From: Kineosporia aurantiaca JCM 3230 | Lineage (GTDB): Bacteria; Actinomycetota; Actinomycetes; Actinomycetales; Kineosporiaceae | Direction of reading: 5' to 3' | Assembly (NCBI GenBank): GCA_000719025.1 | Contig: JODP01000017.1 | Span: 1 to 64,000 of the forward strand | DNA: 64,000 nucleotides | Shown: in pieces, positions 41,797 to 49,297 of the stretch | Layout of the letters: every line of letters begins with the position of its first letter | How positions within the stretch are numbered: position 1 is the stretch's first letter | Notes under the pieces: model-generated | Databases searched by the model: none | The model's input: the letters and a program-made list of their open reading frames with translations, nothing else | Told to the model about the DNA's origin: nothing | Position numbers and translations under genes: made by a program

Positions 41797-42463
41797 GCCG
41801 GGCCGACCGCCCTTGGCCACCCCTGCGCTGCGGTGGAAGGGCTGGGGCGCCGTTACCCACCCCGAGAGCGGAGCGGAATGCTCTGCGGCAGTCAGTCGCT
41901 TGGTCGGGCGGGTCGAGGTGCCTTCGCGTCCTGGCCAGCGCACTCGGCGCCCACGCGCTCTCGCGAGGATGGATGCGATGGCCCGTAGGGAGTGTGGGAA
42001 TGGTGCTGCGTCACCGCGCCCTGGTCCTCTCGCGATGATCGGTGCGACGGCCCGCAGGGAGTGTGGTGGTGCCTCACCACACCCTGGTCACCGCCTATTT
42101 CCTCCTGCGAGGATGGGTGTGGTTGCCCGTAGGGAGTGTGGAAATGGTGCTGCCACACAGGACTCTGGCAACCGCACTCGGCGCTCACGTCTTCTCGTGA
42201 GGATGGGGGCGATGGTCTGCGGGAAGTGTGAGGGCGGTGGTGTCTTTCCGCGCCCTGGCCACCGCAGTTGGCGCGCCAGTCTTTTCGCGATGGGTGCGGC
42301 AGCCCGCGGCGAGTTCGGAGGCGGCGCTGGCTCACCGCGTCTTGGCCACTTGCTTCGCCACTCACGTCCTTTTGTGAGGGTGGGTGCGATGGCACAGGTC
42401 GACCCCGGCGGGCGCACGAGCAGGATGAAGGCCGAGCAGAAGGTGTTGCGCGATGAGCGGTGA
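41786..42463 (+). CDS. Repeat-built open frame between ABC permease and ATPase
   Basis: A 225-codon frame starts inside the permease's last codons (ATG 41786) and ends inside the ATPase's start (TGA 42463, ATG 42453). Residues 50-200 are imperfect repeats of about 23-30 residues around RMGAMARRECGNGAASPRPG. The distances between equivalent points (gagtgt at 41990, 42059, 42134, aagtgt at 42224, gagttc at 42311) are 69, 75, 90 and 87, all multiples of three. GC at third positions is lower than in neighbours. It may be a real Cys/Arg-rich protein, a decayed second permease, or a non-coding minisatellite. No domain is recognised. Confidence 0.35.
   Translation: MTSEPGRPPLATPALRWKGWGAVTHPESGAECSAAVSRLVGRVEVPSRPGQRTRRPRALARMDAMARRECGNGAASPRPGPLAMIGATARRECGGASPHPGHRLFPPARMGVVARRECGNGAATQDSGNRTRRSRLLVRMGAMVCGKCEGGGVFPRPGHRSWRASLFAMGAAARGEFGGGAGSPRLGHLLRHSRPFVRVGAMAQVDPGGRTSRMKAEQKVLRDER
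41930..42390. repeat. Degenerate 63-91 bp tandem repeats in the ABC operon
   Basis: Six diverged units are seen. Each runs from a CCTGGCCACCGC-like segment through GAGGATGGGTGCGATGG and CCCGTAGGGAGTGTGG to TCACCGCG. Unit lengths vary (about 89, 63, 80, 91, 86) by internal loss near the start. The flanks, CGCGATGACCAGTGAG at 41782-41797 and CGCGATGAGCGGTGAG at 42449-42464, are themselves similar, so the array sits between two copies of the gene junction. Confidence 0.8.
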
Positions 42464-44021
42464 GGACATGGCGGCCACGGCCGGTTTCCGGAGTGTGGTG
42501 CGGATCTACCGAGCGGCCTCGGGTGAGGTTCACGCCCTGCGCGGGGTGGACGTCGATTTCCCGCGCGGCAGCCTGACCGCGATCGCCGGCCCGTCCGGTG
42601 GCGGTAAGAGCACGCTCTTGTCGATTCTTTCGCTGCGGGACCGGGCGAGCGCGGGCACGGTCACGTTGTTCGGTAGCGATGTCACCCGGGCCCGGGGTTC
42701 TTCGTTGAAGGCGTTGCGGCGCACCGGGATCGCGTGGGTGCCCCAGCGCCCGGCCCACGGACTGTTCCCGCACCTGACCGCCATGGAGAATCTGGTCCAG
42801 ATCACCCGTACCCGGGGCCGGTCGACGGGTCTGGAGCCGGGCCCGGTGCTGGAGATGCTGGCGTTGTCGCATCGGGCGGATGCCCGGCCGAGTCGCCTGT
42901 CCGGTGGCGAGCAGCAGCGGCTGGCGATTGCGGCGGCTCTGACGCATGCCCCGGATCTGGTGGTGGCCGATGAGCCGACCGCGGAGCTGGACGACGAGAA
43001 TGCCGAGCGGGTGATCAAGGCGCTGACCGCGATTGCCGCCGACGGCACGACGTGTGTTCTGTCGACCCACGATTCGCGGGCGCTGCGGCAGCTTCCGCGG
43101 GTGTTGCATCTGCGGCACGGGGTGCTCTCGGCGGAGCGGGCCGGGGCGGAGCTGAACGAGGTCTCGGGTCTGGCGCGGACAGCGGATGCGGTGATCGACT
43201 CGGCCGGGCGCCTCCAGCTCCCGCCCGAGGCCCTGCGCCTGTTCCCGGGGCGGCGGGCGACGGTCTCCATCGTGGGCGCAGACGTCGTGCTGCACTCCCC
43301 AGACGCCGTTGCCGCGGTTCCGGCCGACAGCCCGACAGTCGACTCCGCCGAACCGACCGCCGCTACCGAAACGGTTGCCAACGTCACCAGTTCGGCCGGC
43401 CGGGTCCTGACCAGCTCCGCCCTGCTGACCGTCACCGAGGTGAGCCACGGCGTCCTCAATGGCGTCAGCCTCTCGGCCGAACCCGGCACCCTGGTCGCCC
43501 TCACCGGCCACTCCGGCTCCGGCAAGTCCACTCTCTGCCACCTCATCGCCGGCTTCGAACGCCCCGAGCAGGGCAGCGTCACTCTGGACGGGAAGCCCAC
43601 CGCCGACGTCGCCAACTGGTCCCGCATCGCCGTCGTCCCCCAACGCCTGGCCCTGCTCGCCGAACTCAGCGGGGTCGAGAACCTCCTCCTGCCCGCCGTC
43701 GCCGCCGGCCAGCCCGCCGAACCCGCCCGCGCCGCCGAGCTTCTCGACCGCCTGGGCGTCGCCGTCCTGGCTTCCCGTCCGGTTGGTCAGGGCTCCATCG
43801 GCGAACAACAGCGGGTCGCGGTCGCCCGGGCCCTCCTGCTCAACTCGCCCCTGGTCGTCCTCGACGAACCCACCGCCCACCAGGACGACGACAACGCTCG
43901 CCGAGTCATCAACGCGGTTCTGCTCGCCGTCGCGCAGGGCTCGCTGGTCATCACCTCCACCCACGACCCCCGGGTCCTGGCTCACGCCAGCAGCACCCTC
44001 GCGCTCGGCACCGGTTCCTGA
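42453..44021 (+). CDS. ABC transporter ATPase with two nucleotide-binding domains
   Basis: Two ABC domains are fused in 522 residues. Domain 1 is complete: Walker A GPSGGGKST (46-54), signature LSGGEQQR (about 149), Walker B LVVADEPTAEL and a His switch in LSTHDSRAL. Domain 2 has Walker A GHSGSGKST (about 352), Walker B LVVLDEPTAHQ and STHDPR, but its signature reads GSIGEQQR, so the LSGG core is lost. A 100-residue linker lies between. One ATP site per fused dimer would then be degenerate. It should drive the permease at 38959. Confidence 0.9.
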   Translation: MSGEDMAATAGFRSVVRIYRAASGEVHALRGVDVDFPRGSLTAIAGPSGGGKSTLLSILSLRDRASAGTVTLFGSDVTRARGSSLKALRRTGIAWVPQRPAHGLFPHLTAMENLVQITRTRGRSTGLEPGPVLEMLALSHRADARPSRLSGGEQQRLAIAAALTHAPDLVVADEPTAELDDENAERVIKALTAIAADGTTCVLSTHDSRALRQLPRVLHLRHGVLSAERAGAELNEVSGLARTADAVIDSAGRLQLPPEALRLFPGRRATVSIVGADVVLHSPDAVAAVPADSPTVDSAEPTAATETVANVTSSAGRVLTSSALLTVTEVSHGVLNGVSLSAEPGTLVALTGHSGSGKSTLCHLIAGFERPEQGSVTLDGKPTADVANWSRIAVVPQRLALLAELSGVENLLLPAVAAGQPAEPARAAELLDRLGVAVLASRPVGQGSIGEQQRVAVARALLLNSPLVVLDEPTAHQDDDNARRVINAVLLAVAQGSLVITSTHDPRVLAHASSTLALGTGS

Positions 44022-44055
44022 ACCGGCGGACACGACTGGGCGGGGCGGGCGCTGT

Positions 44056-44274
44056 GTGAAAACGGCCCTGGTCATTGACGTGGGCGGGTTGAAGAAGATC
44101 ACGGTTGAGGACGATGTCACGACCGTCGGGGGTGGGGTCACCTCACTTGAGGCGATGGACGCAGCGGGCGCCACCGGGCAGGCGGTGGTCGCCGGGACGG
44201 TCGGGTCGGTGGGCCTGACCGGCCTGACGATCGGCGGGAGTTACGGCCCTCAGCTGGGCAATCGGGGGGCCTAG
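44056..44274 (+). pseudogene. Fragment of an FAD-binding (berberine-bridge-like) oxidase
   Basis: A 72-residue frame reads VIDVGGLKKITVEDDVTTVG, then GGVTSLEAM, then VVAGTVGSVGLTGLTIGGSY and GPQLGNRG. This matches the central part of the PCMH-type FAD-binding fold of berberine-bridge-like oxidases, where a GTV-x-x-VGV-x-G-x-x-LGGG segment is diagnostic. The N-terminal GHN/His attachment segment and the whole substrate domain are missing. It is therefore a gene remnant, though a GTG and a stop happen to bound it. Confidence 0.7.
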
Positions 44275-44539
44275 AAAGGGCAGGGGATGGGCGCCTTCCG
44301 GATGCTGGTCACGGCGTTTGAGAGGGACGAATAGGCTGAGTTCGGATGCGTTGGAGTTAGTCGATAATCCGGTCGAGGTCTTGGACGTCGCCGTCAGAAT
44401 GATCCATACGCCGTGATCCTGATGCCGTAGGGGCGCACTCGGCCAGGAGAAGTGCGGCCATGGATCACGCGATGTCGGCCCGGCCGGATCGAGAGAGAAT
44501 CGGCCGGACCGGCACGACGTCGAGGAGGGGGCCGAACCC
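44275..44539. other. Intergenic region after the oxidase fragment
   Basis: About 265 bp with lower GC than the surroundings (for example 44330-44400) contain no frame with gene-like codon use. GGCCGGATCGAGAGAGAATCGGCC-like partial dyads near 44480-44510 precede the DUF2797 gene. The low GC suggests decayed or acquired DNA next to the fragment. Confidence 0.5.
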
Positions 44540-45457
44540 ATGCACCTACCTCCGCACGGCCTGCTCTGTACGGGCAGTCACTGGCGGGCGAACGGGGAGG
44601 CCTTTCTTACCCTGACCGACGCGGCCGGGCACGAGAGCGAGGTCCCGCTGCCGCTGGGCGAGCGTCTGGCTTGGTCAACCCGGGGTCCGCGGCGCTGCGT
44701 GGGAATCCGGCACGCGCGGCGGACGAAGCGGCTGATGTGCCCGCTCGGGGCGTCCGTCGCTGAGACCGCGACCTCGTCGCAGTGCCCCAGCTGCTCGGCG
44801 GCCGATCCTTCGGGAGCGATCGCCCGGGACGCCACACCCGAGGATCCGCGCCCCTACCGCATGTACCTGGCCTGGTTCGCGCCGGGCGTGCTCAAGATCG
44901 GGATCACCGCCGCGGCCCGGGACCGCACGCGGCTGCTGGAACAGGCCGCGATCGGGTACACCTGGCTGGCGGAGGGCGCGCTGCTGGCGACGCGGAGGGC
45001 GGAGCAGCACGCGATCGGAGTGGGGCTGAAGGACCGGATTCCCAACGGCACCAAGATTGCCGCGTGGCCGGGGATCCTCGAGGCCGGCCACGGTGGGCCG
45101 GAGCTCGAGGCGGCGCACCGGACGCTGGTGGGGAGCCCCGGGTGGGGCGAGGGTTTGGCCCGCCTGCCCATCGAGATCCAGGACCTGCGGCCGGTTTACG
45201 GGCTGAACCAGGTACTGCCCGGGATTCTGGACGCGGTCACGGGCCTGAACGGTGAGGTCACCATGGACGCTGGGCTGGTGGCCCGGGCCGGGCACAACGT
45301 GCTGCTGGCATCGGCCCCCGAGCTCGGGTATCTGCTGGATCTGCGGTTGTTGGAGGGCTGGATCCTTACCCCGCCCCGTCCCGGGCCGAGCAGACCACCC
45401 GGGGTGCGACGGGTGAACGAACCAGAGGCCGAGGCCGTCGATCAGCCGCTTTTCTAG
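44540..45457 (+). CDS. DUF2797 family protein
   Basis: The 305-residue protein has a Cys cluster (MCPLG and CPSC) and the segment YRMYLAWFAPGVLKIGITAA, then RDRTRLLEQAAIGYTWLAEG, typical of DUF2797, whose core resembles a GIY-YIG-like fold (YLAWF and VLKIGIT). Members are cytosolic and of unknown function, with nucleic-acid processing suggested. ATG 44540 has GAGGGGG 11 bases upstream. The next gene starts 14 bases later. Confidence 0.8.
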   Translation: MHLPPHGLLCTGSHWRANGEAFLTLTDAAGHESEVPLPLGERLAWSTRGPRRCVGIRHARRTKRLMCPLGASVAETATSSQCPSCSAADPSGAIARDATPEDPRPYRMYLAWFAPGVLKIGITAAARDRTRLLEQAAIGYTWLAEGALLATRRAEQHAIGVGLKDRIPNGTKIAAWPGILEAGHGGPELEAAHRTLVGSPGWGEGLARLPIEIQDLRPVYGLNQVLPGILDAVTGLNGEVTMDAGLVARAGHNVLLASAPELGYLLDLRLLEGWILTPPRPGPSRPPGVRRVNEPEAEAVDQPLF

Positions 45458-45471
45458 GGGCACGAAGCGGT

Positions 45472-46281
45472 ATGAAGGGGCGCATGCGAATCGCTCACGG
45501 TTTCGACGCGGAGTCGGCCGAAGCCGAGTTCATGTACCAGTACGTGGCGCACGCTCCGGCGGAGCTCGACGCGAGCGCGGTCCGGCTGGCCGGCGGGGTC
45601 GTGGTGCATGTGCGCAACGATCCGATGGGTGGTTACTGGACCAAGGCGCTGGGGTTCCCGCAGGTCACCGCGGAGGTGCTGGACGAGATCATCGGCTTCT
45701 ACCGCTCGCGCGGGGCGAGGACCGCGGTGCTGCAGCTCTCCCCGCACCTGCTGTCGGCGTCCTTCATCGAAATGCGGGAGCAGCGGGGCATCACCCCGGA
45801 CCGGCGCCTGGTGAAGCTGGGCGGCCCGATCGAGGAGGTGAAGCTCGACGCGACCACCGATCTGCGGATCGCGCCGGTCGAGCCGGAGCAGGCCGGGCTC
45901 TGGGGCGAGGCGGTGATGCGGGCGTTCGGGGTGCCGGGCACGGCGCTCTCCCAGATGCTGGCGAACTCGGTGGCCAATCCGGCGTTCCACCCCTTCGCGG
46001 CCTGGGACGGTGAGACGGTGGTGGCCGGCGGGAATCTGCTGGTGCACGGCGAGGTCGGGTCGCTGAGCACCGGAGCGACCGGGCCGGACCACCGCGGGCG
46101 GGGAGCGCAGAGCGCGCTGATCGCGGCCCGGCTCCGGGCCGCGCGCGAGCTGGGCTGTCGCTGGGTGATTGCGGAGACCGGCTGGCCCGATCCGGGAACC
46201 CGGAACCCGTCGCTGGAGAACCTGCGCCGGGCCGGGTTGCCGGTGCTGTACGAACGGACCAACTGGCGCTGGACGGAGTGA
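45472..46281 (+). CDS. GNAT family N-acetyltransferase
   Basis: The 269-residue protein has a C-terminal GNAT domain with the acetyl-CoA pyrophosphate loop GPDHRGRGAQSALIAARL (about residues 203-220), preceded by strand GEVGSLSTGATG and followed by CRWVIAETGWP. The N-terminal half looks like a second, degenerate GNAT lobe (VLQLSPHLLS). The start may be GTG/ATG 45472 or ATG 45484 (MRIAHGFDAE). Substrate unknown. Confidence 0.85.
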   Translation: MKGRMRIAHGFDAESAEAEFMYQYVAHAPAELDASAVRLAGGVVVHVRNDPMGGYWTKALGFPQVTAEVLDEIIGFYRSRGARTAVLQLSPHLLSASFIEMREQRGITPDRRLVKLGGPIEEVKLDATTDLRIAPVEPEQAGLWGEAVMRAFGVPGTALSQMLANSVANPAFHPFAAWDGETVVAGGNLLVHGEVGSLSTGATGPDHRGRGAQSALIAARLRAARELGCRWVIAETGWPDPGTRNPSLENLRRAGLPVLYERTNWRWTE

Positions 46282-46367
46282 GCCGTGAGACCCCTGGTTC
46301 TTTCTGACCTGCGAGTCAGGGGCTTTCCCTCTTGTCCCGATTCGCCCCACGCTTCAAGGTGACCCTG

Positions 46368-48143
46368 ATGAGCTCGACGTCCTTGGTCGTGACGTCGCAC
46401 CTGCCGTCCGCGCCCGCCTCAGCCCCCCGGCAGTGGTCCCGCACCCTCGCCGCCACCTTCGTGCTGACCGCGCTCGGCGCGCTGATCATGGGCCCGCTCT
46501 GGCAGCTCTACCCGGTCGTGGCCACCGGCAGTCTGCTCTTCGGCGCGATGCTGACCGGCGCCGGCGTGATCCTCTGGGACGAGCCCGGGCACCGCGGCAC
46601 CGGCGGGCTGCTGATCGGCGCGGCCCTGCTCTGGTCGCTGGGCTGGAGCGAGGAGTGGGGCTTCGGGCCGATGCCCCTGCTCTCCAGCCTGGCCAGCTTC
46701 CTGGCCCTGGCGCTGGCGATCTGGGCCATGTTCCGCTATCCCGACCCGGCCCTGATGACCCGGGCCGAACGGGTTTTCGTGGCGGCGACGGCCGCGGTAC
46801 TGCTGCTCGGCGTGCTCGCGCAGGACGTAACCGAGCCCCCGGAGTGGGAGGACTACGACCCCGGCACCTGGTGGATCACGATCCACGCCGACCGGGGGCT
46901 GAACGACGCGATCATCCAGGTCACCAGCGCCGGCCACCTGATCCTGGCCACCCTGTTCAGCGTGCTGCTGCTGATCCGGGTCCGGCGGATGCGCGGCCTG
47001 GACCGGCAGCTGCTCGCCCCGCTGGCGATCGTCGCCCCGGTCGCCACGGTGGCCGCGGTGCTCGTTCCGCTGGCCGCGCTGCTCGGCGTGCACGGCGATC
47101 TCCGGGACGCCTTCTTCGCCGCCCAGTCCGGGCTGTTCGCCCTGGTCCCGATCGCCTTCCTGGCCAGCGTGGTGCGGCGGCGCCTGGCCGACAACGCGGT
47201 GCTCACGATGATCCGCGAGGTCCAGCGCCACCCCACGCCGGAGGCGGTGCAGGCCGCGCTGCGCGCGGCCCTGCTGGACGAGTCCCTGCAGGTCCGGTAC
47301 TGGGCACCGGAGCTGAACACCTACGTCGACATCACCGGCGATCCGAACGCCGAACCGGACGAGCGCCGGTTGCTGCTCCCGGTGGCCTCGGCCACCGGGA
47401 CCGCGCTGGCCGTCATCGACACCGACCCGGCGCTGCGGCGACACCGCAACGTGGTCACCAACGCGGTCGCGGCCAGCGGCCTGGCCCTGGAGAACGCCCA
47501 GCTGCAGGCGGTCGTGCTGGCCCGGCTGGGCCAGGTCCGGGCGGTGCGGATGCAGGCGGTCCAGGCCGGCACCGCCGAACGCCGCCGGGTGGAGCGGGAT
47601 CTGCACGACGGGGCCCAGCAGCGGCTGCTGGCGCTGAAGCTGTTCCTGGCCGCCTCGGACTCGCCGAACCTCTCCGACCGGGCCCGGCAGCACCTGCGCA
47701 ACATCAGCCGGGAGATCTCGCTGGCCCTGGACGAGCTGCGGGACCTGGCCCGGGGCATCCACCCGGCGGTGCTCAGCCAGGCCGGGCTGGGGGCCGCGAT
47801 CGAGGCGGTGGCCCAGCGTCAGCCGGTGCCGGTGGACGTGCGCCTGCCGTCGGACCGGTACCCCGCGGCCACCGAGGAGACCGCCTACGCGCTGATCTGC
47901 GCGGTGCTGGACGTCGCGGAACCGGTCACCGACGGACGGGTGCGGGTGGAGATCCGCGGGCACGAGGCCGACGGGGTGCTGACCATCGAGATCGAGGACG
48001 ACGCCGAGTATCCGGCCCAGCTGCGGCTGGGGGCCGAGCTGCCGGGCATGCTCGACCGGGTCCGGGCGCTGGGTGGCGACATCATGTTCTCGGCGCTCTC
48101 CCGCGGCGGCTCGCTGATGGTCGCCGCCATCCCCTGCGTCTGA
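46368..48143 (+). CDS. Membrane sensor histidine kinase with degenerate ATPase domain
   Basis: Eight or so membrane segments precede a GAF-like region and a HisKA_3 dimerisation helix (ERRRVERDLHDGAQQRLLAL; phospho-acceptor His about 413). The ATPase domain lacks the key N-box residues: where EALTN is usual, CAVLD is found. The G1 box reads IEDDAEYPA where DDGxG is expected. It may be a poor kinase or a phosphatase/scaffold. ATG 46368 follows AAGGTGA by 6 bases; TTG 46332 is longer. No response regulator gene is adjacent. Confidence 0.85.
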   Translation: MSSTSLVVTSHLPSAPASAPRQWSRTLAATFVLTALGALIMGPLWQLYPVVATGSLLFGAMLTGAGVILWDEPGHRGTGGLLIGAALLWSLGWSEEWGFGPMPLLSSLASFLALALAIWAMFRYPDPALMTRAERVFVAATAAVLLLGVLAQDVTEPPEWEDYDPGTWWITIHADRGLNDAIIQVTSAGHLILATLFSVLLLIRVRRMRGLDRQLLAPLAIVAPVATVAAVLVPLAALLGVHGDLRDAFFAAQSGLFALVPIAFLASVVRRRLADNAVLTMIREVQRHPTPEAVQAALRAALLDESLQVRYWAPELNTYVDITGDPNAEPDERRLLLPVASATGTALAVIDTDPALRRHRNVVTNAVAASGLALENAQLQAVVLARLGQVRAVRMQAVQAGTAERRRVERDLHDGAQQRLLALKLFLAASDSPNLSDRARQHLRNISREISLALDELRDLARGIHPAVLSQAGLGAAIEAVAQRQPVPVDVRLPSDRYPAATEETAYALICAVLDVAEPVTDGRVRVEIRGHEADGVLTIEIEDDAEYPAQLRLGAELPGMLDRVRALGGDIMFSALSRGGSLMVAAIPCV

Positions 48144-48244
48144 GGAGCCCGGTTCACAAAGCTGGTTCACATCCGGCGCCCGGATTCTTGCCAGGTACGT
48201 TTTCTACCGTCTCTGCCGATATCGGCGTGGGACGGAGGACGGTC

Positions 48245-48409
48245 ATGGTCAGTGGGCGGGCGAGCCGGGAGATCCGGCAGCAGAAGGTGACCGAGCGACG
48301 GGTGCAGGTGGCCCGGGCCCAGGCCACCCGGCAGGTCGTCCGGATCGGCACCGTGCTGGTGCTGCTGCTCGCGGCGATCGCCGCCGCAGCGATCTACTTC
48401 CTGGCCTGA
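48245..48409 (+). CDS. Small single-pass membrane protein
   Basis: The 54-residue protein has a basic N-terminus (VSGRASREIRQQKVTERRVQ) and one C-terminal helix (IGTVLVLLLAAIAAAAIYFL). GGAGGA lies upstream of ATG 48245 and the codon use is normal. It is convergent with the NYN gene, whose stop lies 2 bases further on. Function unknown. Confidence 0.7.
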   Translation: MVSGRASREIRQQKVTERRVQVARAQATRQVVRIGTVLVLLLAAIAAAAIYFLA

Positions 48410-48410
48410 G

Positions 48411-49178
48411 CTACTTGCGGGCCTGGTCCCCGCGCTTGTCCCGGACCTGGACGACGTCCGACTTACCGGGCCCGGGACTGTGCCGGCGGATCTCGAACAG
48501 GTCGATGGCGGCCAGGAGCGGCCGGAGCTTGGGGTAGCCGTAGGAGCGCGGGTCGAAGTCCGGCGACTGCTTGGTCAGGATGTTCCCGACACTGCCCAGC
48601 AGCGCCCAGCCGTCGTCGTCGGAGGCCGCGTCGACCGCGTTGCGCAGCCGGTTGATCAGCGCCGAGTCGCTCTTCAGCACCCGTCCGGGCACGGTGGTGT
48701 CGGCCGGGGCCGGGGTGCTCGGGGGCGCCGGGTCCTCCGGCTTGGTCAGGTTGTCGACGTAGATGAACTTGTCGCAGGCCGCCACGAACGGCTTGGGCGT
48801 CTTCTTCTCGCCGAAACCGTAGACGGTGACTCCGGACTCGCGCAGCCGGGAGGCCAGGCGGGTGAAGTCGCTGTCGCTGGAGACCAGGCAGAAGCCGTCG
48901 AAGCGGGCGGTGTAGAGCAGGTCCATCGCGTCGATCACCATCGCCGCGTCGGTCGCGTTCTTGCCGGTGGTGTACGCGAACTGCTGGATCGGCTGGATCG
49001 AGTAGGCCAGCAGGTGCTCCTTCCAGCCCTTCAGGTTGGTGCCGGTCCAGTCGCCGTAGGCCCGCTTGACGTGTGCGGTGCCGTAGGCCGCGACCTCCGC
49101 CAGCAGCGCTTCGAGCAACCCGGGCTGGGCGTTGTCGGCGTCGATGAGGACGGCCAGGCGGGTTCCGGTGTCGACCAA
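48411..49178 (-). CDS. NYN domain protein with OST-HTH/LOTUS C-terminus
   Basis: The 255-residue protein has a PIN-like NYN nuclease core (LAVLIDADNAQ, TDAAMVIDAMDLLY, CLVSSDSDFTRLA), with acidic residues that would bind metal. A Pro-rich linker leads to a LOTUS-like domain (SALINRLRNAVDAAS, WALLGSVGNIL, SYGYPKLRPLLAAI). Such proteins are thought to cut or survey RNA. TTG 49178 is chosen because GAGGAG lies 5 bases upstream. Longer frames run antisense through the next gene's promoter. Confidence 0.88.
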   Translation of the reverse strand: MVDTGTRLAVLIDADNAQPGLLEALLAEVAAYGTAHVKRAYGDWTGTNLKGWKEHLLAYSIQPIQQFAYTTGKNATDAAMVIDAMDLLYTARFDGFCLVSSDSDFTRLASRLRESGVTVYGFGEKKTPKPFVAACDKFIYVDNLTKPEDPAPPSTPAPADTTVPGRVLKSDSALINRLRNAVDAASDDDGWALLGSVGNILTKQSPDFDPRSYGYPKLRPLLAAIDLFEIRRHSPGPGKSDVVQVRDKRGDQARK

Positions 49179-49297
49179 TGCTGCTCCTCGTTCGCCGAAT
49201 CGATCGTGCGGTCTGAGCCGGGCCCAGTCTGCCCCAAGGGGCCACGATGCGTGATCAACTAGGTTCAAATGGTACAAATCGGTTAGCGTTCTTCTCC

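Noticed and set aside
41786..42463. Toxin or antimicrobial-peptide interpretation of the Cys/Arg-rich repeat ORF
   Set aside because: There is no signal peptide, no processing site pattern and no immunity gene; the evidence supports only an unexplained repeat frame.
41892..44174. A 760-codon minus-strand frame with HHSHTPYGPSHPSSRE repeats
   Set aside because: It is antisense to the ABC ATPase and only mirrors the tandem repeats, which stay open in several frames because their period is a multiple of three.
46291..46322. CCCCTG/CAGGGG and CTGAC/GTCAG pairs as a terminator after the GNAT gene
   Set aside because: The stems are short, with a long loop and no T-run. Expression of the kinase may depend on read-through, so I did not call it.
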